A stretch of 24,786 nt of DNA, from the NCBI GenBank assembly GCA_947166335.1, contig CAMVDS010000015.1, positions 1 through 24,786 on the forward strand, given 5' to 3'. A program made the position numbers and the translations under genes. The notes below the pieces were generated by a model. That model did not search any database, was not told the origin of the DNA, and saw only the letters and a program-made list of their open reading frames with translations. The stretch is from an uncultured Mollicutes bacterium. GTDB lineage: Bacteria > Bacillota_I > Bacilli_A > Acholeplasmatales > JAEDCM01. Positions 20,931 to 24,786 of the stretch are shown piece after piece; position 1 is the stretch's first letter, and each line of letters begins with the position of its first letter.

Positions 20931-22169
20931 TTATCCCTCGAATTTTACTCTATCAATTACTTCCCATTTATCAGATGTTAAACCTAAATATACTTTTAAT
21001 ACTATTCTAATATATCCCATATAGAATATTGGGTGAATGAACAATAATAATATCTTTTCATACCATGGTCTATGTATCTTACCAACAAGTAAAATGAATA
21101 ATGTAAGCATAAAGAAACAGCCATATATTATTCCAAGTGATAATAGAGATAATAAGAAACATTCAACCCATAAATAACTATCCATAAAGAATAAGATTCC
21201 ACCGATAATTAAGTTAAGCATAAAATAAACTAAGCAAGCTCCTATAAGTAAGAAACATGGTGATAATGCTGTAACATAATATCTATTCTTTTCAGATGCT
21301 TTCTTTAATTTATCATTATAAATTCTTTTACTATTTATTACACCATCCATCCATCTAGTTCTACGTTTGTTAGTTACTCTAAGTGATGTAGATTCTTCTA
21401 GATAGATAACAGCATGTTCATAATAGAATGTTGAATAACCTTTAATAGCAGCATCATTCATAAATTCAATGTCTTCTGTTAGAGTCTTATTATAAGGCCA
21501 TCCGTCTAATTCTTCAACAACATCCATTCTAATCATTATACCTGTACCTATAAGCATATTAGTTATGCCTTTAGCACTCTTATATTTATTTCCTAAATCA
21601 TCAATAATTGTCCAAATTAAGCCATTACAACTACTCCAAATAGAATTTGCATTCTTATTTTTCATATAGAAGTTTTTAACTTTTTTCTTCACTTGAATTA
21701 TTTGTTTTCCACTAGATAGTGCATTGTTTAATTCTTCCATACACTTTTCATCCATGAAACAATCCGCATCAATTATAAAAGCACTATCATATTCTTTTCT
21801 TTTCATAGCTTCTTTTAAAGCATAATCTAAGGCATCACTCTTTTTTGTTTGATTTTGACAAATTAATGTGATTGCTCCTATTTCCTTTGCCATTTCAATT
21901 GTTGGATCATTTGGTTCTTTTACAATTACAAATGTATCAAAGTTTTTATAAGTTTGTTTTTTAATAGATTCAAATAGATTGCCTATTACCATTGATTCAT
22001 TTCTTGCAGGAACAATAATTGCTATTTTATTATCTTTATTCTTAGTTAAATGCTTTTGCTTTTTAAATCCATAAAACCAAGCAACTAATCTTGGAATATA
22101 ATTTAATATACAAAAGGCAATAAATACTAAGAATACATAAAACCCTATTTTAATTAATTCATTTAACAT
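20931..22169 (-). CDS. Membrane-bound family 2 glycosyltransferase
   Basis: The 412-residue protein has one N-terminal membrane helix (about 6-26), a cytosolic GT-A domain and a C-terminal membrane part with helices at about 300-325, 330-362 and 372-392. GT2 elements are I-I-V-P-A-R-N-E-S at 51-59, the D-A-D metal site at 134-136, T-E-D at 231-233 (catalytic base region) and R-R-T-R-W at 269-273, a variant of the Q-x-x-R-W of processive enzymes. This layout resembles PgaC/cellulose-synthase-like or glycolipid transferases. It probably uses a nucleotide sugar and a lipid or polysaccharide acceptor; neither can be read from sequence. It overlaps the GT8 gene by seven bases. Confidence 0.9.
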   Translation of the reverse strand: MLNELIKIGFYVFLVFIAFCILNYIPRLVAWFYGFKKQKHLTKNKDNKIAIIVPARNESMVIGNLFESIKKQTYKNFDTFVIVKEPNDPTIEMAKEIGAITLICQNQTKKSDALDYALKEAMKRKEYDSAFIIDADCFMDEKCMEELNNALSSGKQIIQVKKKVKNFYMKNKNANSIWSSCNGLIWTIIDDLGNKYKSAKGITNMLIGTGIMIRMDVVEELDGWPYNKTLTEDIEFMNDAAIKGYSTFYYEHAVIYLEESTSLRVTNKRRTRWMDGVINSKRIYNDKLKKASEKNRYYVTALSPCFLLIGACLVYFMLNLIIGGILFFMDSYLWVECFLLSLLSLGIIYGCFFMLTLFILLVGKIHRPWYEKILLLFIHPIFYMGYIRIVLKVYLGLTSDKWEVIDRVKFEG

Positions 22170-22966
22170 AATTTTTCACCTGTTACTTTCTCATATTCTA
22201 TATATATATCATCATACATATGTATCTTAAGCTTTTTATGTACATTAACTACATCCCATTGCTTAACGTTTATTGTATGATAGAATGGTAAAAATCTAAT
22301 TGATTTAGAAAAGTGCTTTACCACTGTGTTCTTTTTTATGTTTCCTTGATTGTTATAAATTGATGGAATTTTTAAATAAAATTGTTTCAATTTATTTAAG
22401 GCACTTTGATCTGGGAAAGCCATTTTCTTATTTTTTATTAATTCTCTTGATTTTACAAATAGCTTAGTTTCTCTAATTTTTTCTAAATTTAGGAGTAGAA
22501 CTCCTGAATTTATATAATTAACATCGATAAACCATCTTCCTAATCTATCAACTACTCCTGCGAATTCATAATCACTAACATCTATATCATAGAATTCCTT
22601 AATGCTTTTATTAATCATTGTATCGGTATCTAGATAGATAATCTTTTCAGGTAATTCTATTAGATCAGAAAACAATCTTAGTAAGCAATAAGGTGTATAG
22701 AAGTTATTAAGATTTTTTGAATCATTCATTTCGTTTATGAAGATATCTGTGCAATCATATAATTTTACAAAGCTATCCTTATTCTTCTTTTTTATAACTG
22801 AATCTAACAAATTAATCATTTCCATACTTATAGGTTTGAAGTTATCAATAGTCATAGTAAGAATGTTAATGTTAATTGGTTCATCAGTATGTTTTATAAT
22901 TGATAAAGTAGAAAGTAATATTCCTTTAAAAACTTTATCATTTCCTGTGTACATTAAACTAATCAT
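22163..22966 (-). CDS. Family 8 glycosyltransferase
   Basis: GT8 enzymes are retaining transferases that use UDP-sugars (galactose or glucose) and manganese. The 267-residue product shows the N-terminal S-L-M-Y-T-G-N-D, the metal site Y-L-D-T-D at 111-115, N-S-G-V-L-L-L-N at 153-160, F-P-D-Q-S-A-L-N at 184-191 and the terminal V-K-H-F-S (H218, metal/UDP ligand position). Compared with LgtC it is short at the C-terminus. I chose the ATG at 22964-22966 because the GT8 fold starts there and it overlaps the upstream stop by eight bases; the longer frame reaches 23026. It lies between acyltransferase 2 and the GT2 gene in a tightly coupled run. Confidence 0.9.
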   Translation of the reverse strand: MISLMYTGNDKVFKGILLSTLSIIKHTDEPININILTMTIDNFKPISMEMINLLDSVIKKKNKDSFVKLYDCTDIFINEMNDSKNLNNFYTPYCLLRLFSDLIELPEKIIYLDTDTMINKSIKEFYDIDVSDYEFAGVVDRLGRWFIDVNYINSGVLLLNLEKIRETKLFVKSRELIKNKKMAFPDQSALNKLKQFYLKIPSIYNNQGNIKKNTVVKHFSKSIRFLPFYHTINVKQWDVVNVHKKLKIHMYDDIYIEYEKVTGEKLC

Positions 22967-23732
22967 TCTTTTCAACCCTTTTATAATATTTATAGTACTC
23001 ATATGTTGAGTTTTTACTTCTTTCAACCATACAATTATAGACTTGATTTCTAAGTTCTATTTCCTGTTTCTTTCCATGAAGATCTTGTTTTGGATAGAAA
23101 GGACCATCTACATATACTGTAATTTTTGGTTTTTTAGAGAATTTTCTTTTTTGGTAAGTTGTTGTAAAGCAATATGCTGGTACATTATATTTTATTGGAT
23201 ATCTAAAAGATGTTGATTTAAATGGTCTTATCTTTGTATAATATGGCCAAATGTGAGCTTCTGGATATACAACAATTGGATGATGGTGATCTATTCTTTT
23301 TTCTATGGCGTTCATAAAATTTTTTAAACCGCTTATTTTTGATGGAACTGGAAGTGATCCGCTCATCTTAACAAACCATTCAAATCCTTTAAATGATACA
23401 GCATCAGGATTAACAATAATAAATGATTTTCTTGGAAATCCTATTAAGTTTGGAATATAAGCATCATCAGGCATTTGTGTATGATTTCCAAATAAGAAAT
23501 ATTTACCATGTGCTTTTTTTACAATCTTCCTATTTTTAATTTTTACTCTTTTGTGTAGGCATGAAAAAATCGCTATTAAAGTCATTATGATTCGATAGAC
23601 AAAAAACTCCAAAATCATAAAAAAGATATTATGACTAATGTAGCGATAGTTATCTTCTATTTTCTTTTGTTTTTTGACGTATGCAAAAGCAAAATCGTCA
23701 TTTAACTCATCAGAATAGAAATAAGTCTTCAT
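22959..23732 (-). CDS. PlsC-like acyltransferase 2
   Basis: The 257-residue protein has a probable membrane helix at about 36-58 and a PlsC domain with H-x4-D as G-N-H-T-Q-M-P-D (H84, D89) and Y-P-E-A-H at 156-160. The Y-P-E-x3-W-P-x-Y-x-K-x-R-P segment (156-170) and the later K-Y-x-x-P pair match acyltransferase 1 (20177-20929), but alanine replaces the glycine of the usual Y-P-E-G. It is the first gene of the cluster. A GAGGGTGAGGGGA stretch just before the ATG at 23730-23732 is the ribosome binding site; the longer frame to 23777 contains the promoter. Which lipid it acylates is unknown. Confidence 0.87.
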   Translation of the reverse strand: MKTYFYSDELNDDFAFAYVKKQKKIEDNYRYISHNIFFMILEFFVYRIIMTLIAIFSCLHKRVKIKNRKIVKKAHGKYFLFGNHTQMPDDAYIPNLIGFPRKSFIIVNPDAVSFKGFEWFVKMSGSLPVPSKISGLKNFMNAIEKRIDHHHPIVVYPEAHIWPYYTKIRPFKSTSFRYPIKYNVPAYCFTTTYQKRKFSKKPKITVYVDGPFYPKQDLHGKKQEIELRNQVYNCMVERSKNSTYEYYKYYKRVEKND

Positions 23733-23749
23733 TCCCCTCACCCTCTTAT

Positions 23750-23777
23750 ATTTTATATAAAATGTCAAATATTGCAA
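23750..23777 (-). promoter_or_regulatory. Putative promoter of the acyltransferase/glycosyltransferase cluster
   Basis: -35 TTGCAA (23772-23777) and -10 TAAAAT (23750-23755) with a 16-base spacer on the minus strand. A perfect TTGACA at 23763-23768 lacks a -10 at proper distance. Start of transcription would be close to the ribosome binding site. Confidence 0.45.
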
Positions 23778-23801
23778 GATTTTTTAACTATACTCTTTGT
23801 T

Positions 23802-23815
23802 TTCTACTAGTAGAA
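23802..23815. promoter_or_regulatory. Operator-like palindrome 1 in the divergent intergenic region
   Basis: Perfect 14-bp palindrome TTCTACTAGTAGAA, about 20 bp from a second repeat with the same half-site. It lies between the cluster promoter and the promoter of the XRE regulator gene. Confidence 0.6.
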
Positions 23816-23819
23816 TTTT

Positions 23820-23836
23820 TTCTACTTATAGTAGAA
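23820..23836. promoter_or_regulatory. Operator-like palindrome 2 upstream of the XRE gene
   Basis: Perfect 7-3-7 inverted repeat TTCTACT-TAT-AGTAGAA, ending three bases before the -35 of the XRE gene. Its half-site is that of palindrome 1 (23802-23815); the centres are about two helix turns apart, so two dimers could bind on one face. Confidence 0.62.
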
Positions 23837-23839
23837 TAC

Positions 23840-23868
23840 TTGATTTTAAGCCATTTTTTTGCTATAAT
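23840..23868 (+). promoter_or_regulatory. Promoter of the XRE regulator, implying a leaderless mRNA
   Basis: -35 TTGATT (23840-23845), 17-base spacer, perfect -10 TATAAT (23863-23868). Only seven bases separate the -10 from the ATG at 23876, so transcription should start at or within a base or two of the start codon. Confidence 0.75.
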
Positions 23869-23875
23869 TTGGGGT

Positions 23876-24505
23876 ATGAGAGATGTTAGACAAATAATTG
23901 CAGAAAACTTAATAGAACTAAGAAAAATGAATAAACTAACACAGTTAGAACTTGCAGAAAAACTCAATTATTCTGATAAAGCTATATCAAAATGGGAAAG
24001 AGCAGAGTCTTTACCTGATGTTGAAATACTTTGTCAAATAGCAGACTTATATGGTGTCTCTCTTGATTATTTAGTAACAAAGGACCATGAGGAAGCAACT
24101 TTAGAGTATAAGATTAGTAAAGAAAGGGCTAATGTAAATAAGACCATAATAACATGGCTATCTGTATTTTCAGCTGTCTTATTAGTTATTCTTTCCTTTG
24201 TCTTAGTACTTACAATCACAAAGCATAATCTATGGATATTATACATTTGGATGGTTCCTCTATGTGCAACAATTTATTTAATATTTAATTGTATTTGGGG
24301 TAAGAGAAAAATAAGATATATTGTTTTATCTATCTTGATGTGGTCTCTTATAACTTCATTTGCACTTCAGTTTATGAATTATCATATTTGGCTAATTTAT
24401 TTACTTGGTATTCCAGGCCAAATAATAATATTCTTAATATCTAGATTAGGAAAGCTAAAAACAAATAGTCATAAATCAATAGACAAAGAAAAAGATTCGG
24501 AATAA
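23876..24505 (+). CDS. XRE-family regulator with four membrane helices
   Basis: The 209-residue protein begins with a lambda-repressor-type helix-turn-helix (about 5-65): L-T-Q-L-E-L-A-E-K-L (21-30), S-D-K-A-I-S-K-W-E-R-A-E-S-L-P (33-47) and L-Y-G-V-S-L-D-Y-L (58-66). After a charged linker (68-90) come four hydrophobic segments (about 91-114, 119-141, 147-166, 169-190) and a charged tail. It is thus a membrane-anchored DNA-binding protein; what the membrane part senses is unknown. It is divergent from the acyltransferase/glycosyltransferase cluster across a 143-base region with two matching palindromes, which makes local control plausible but unproven. The start is chosen because the HTH begins there; there is no usable ribosome binding site and the promoter lies immediately upstream. 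Confidence 0.88.
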   Translation: MRDVRQIIAENLIELRKMNKLTQLELAEKLNYSDKAISKWERAESLPDVEILCQIADLYGVSLDYLVTKDHEEATLEYKISKERANVNKTIITWLSVFSAVLLVILSFVLVLTITKHNLWILYIWMVPLCATIYLIFNCIWGKRKIRYIVLSILMWSLITSFALQFMNYHIWLIYLLGIPGQIIIFLISRLGKLKTNSHKSIDKEKDSE

Positions 24506-24520
24506 AACCGAATCTTTTTT
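24486..24520. terminator. Bidirectional terminator between the XRE gene and the ABC gene
   Basis: Perfect 10-bp stem AAAGATTCGG / CCGAATCTTT (24491-24500 with 24508-24517), loop of seven bases containing the XRE stop. T runs follow on both strands, so it can serve both convergent genes. Confidence 0.92.
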
Positions 24521-24786
24521 TAATCTTCAAATTGTGAATAATATAGATCTGCGTAGAAGCCTTTTTTAGCAAGTAATTCTTCATGTCTACCTTGTTCTAC
24601 TATGTTACCTTTATCCATAACAAGTATTAAATCAGCATCTTTAATTGTTTGAAGTCTATGAGCAATAACAAAGCTTGTTCTACCCTTTGTTAATTTATCC
24701 ATAGCTTTTTGAATTAATATTTCCGTACGAGTATCAATATTTGATGTTGCTTCATCTAAGATAATCATAGGAGCATTTTCAATCAT
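24520..24786 (-). CDS. ABC exporter ATPase, C-terminal part (cut by the window edge)
   Basis: The visible 88 residues are the end of an ABC nucleotide-binding domain. Walker [13 protein letters not shown] is followed by R-T-E, the switch histidine by [10 protein letters not shown], and the ending is that of MsbA/BmrA-type exporters ([16 protein letters not shown]). The full protein would normally have an N-terminal six-helix membrane domain on the same chain, beyond position 24786. Substrate (lipid, drug or peptide) cannot be told from this part. A link with the lipid/glycan cluster nearby is speculative. Confidence 0.93.
   Translation of the reverse strand: MIENAPMIILDEATSNIDTRTEILIQKAMDKLTKGRTSFVIAHRLQTIKDADLILVMDKGNIVEQGRHEELLAKKGFYADLYYSQFED

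Noticed and set aside
23681..23875. N-terminal extension of the XRE frame on the plus strand
   Set aside because: It would read through the divergent promoter region, the twin palindromes and the -10, and the HTH domain begins only at 23876.
1..24786. Mycoplasma-type code (TGA read as tryptophan)
   Set aside because: fau and sufD end at TGA, and tryptophans in the conserved genes are encoded by TGG, so the standard bacterial code applies.
1..24786. CRISPR array, prophage, insertion sequence, tRNA or riboswitch
   Set aside because: I looked for regularly spaced repeats, transposase or integrase motifs, tRNA cloverleaf patterns and long structured leaders and saw none; the intergenic regions are mostly under 150 bases.

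Overview
The window comes from a low-GC (visibly around 30% or less), gene-dense Bacillota-type chromosome. Gene content (rpsP-khpA, ylbF-ylbG, yutD, sufCDSUB with SufU, a type III glutamine synthetase and a fused IspDF) points to an uncultured gut Bacilli/Erysipelotrichia/RF39-like lineage. This placement is inferred from gene content only. The genetic code is the standard bacterial one: TGA is used as a stop, at fau and sufD, where it sits in ATGA overlaps. I found no tRNA, rRNA, CRISPR array, insertion sequence or phage gene. Only def and the XRE regulator near the right end lie on the plus strand.

Left part (1-4776): rpsP-khpA, ylbF-ylbG (an RNase Y-associated factor and its usual neighbour), an RsuA-family pseudouridine synthase divergent from peptide deformylase, and an SpoU methyltransferase with an M18 aminopeptidase. 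This is translation and RNA housekeeping. Middle (4777-9398): a gene-poor stretch with a frameshifted small membrane-protein remnant, a lipoprotein, a PurF-like protein whose glutaminase site is destroyed while its phosphoribosyltransferase and Fe-S parts look intact, and a yutD-nfu-pgi operon. Next (9399-14696): an operon of a membrane PAS-GGDEF protein with a degenerate GGDEF motif, 5-formyl-THF cyclo-ligase and fused IspDF, then type III glutamine synthetase.

Right part (14904-19489): a complete sufC-D-S-U-B Fe-S assembly operon with an unusually short SufD. It is followed by a co-directional cluster of two related PlsC-like acyltransferases, a GT8 and a membrane GT2 glycosyltransferase and a TetR regulator (19577-23732). 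This looks like an envelope glycolipid pathway that I cannot match to a named one. Divergent from it is an XRE regulator with four predicted membrane helices, a promoter implying a leaderless mRNA, and two matching palindromes in the shared intergenic region. The window ends inside an ABC exporter ATPase.

Two sequence habits recur. Terminator hairpins often include or touch the stop codon of the gene they end. Several genes use the downstream part of the Shine-Dalgarno sequence (GGTGAT) a few bases before the start. The best candidates for something undescribed are the glutaminase-dead PurF paralogue and the acyltransferase/glycosyltransferase cluster with its divergent membrane regulator.
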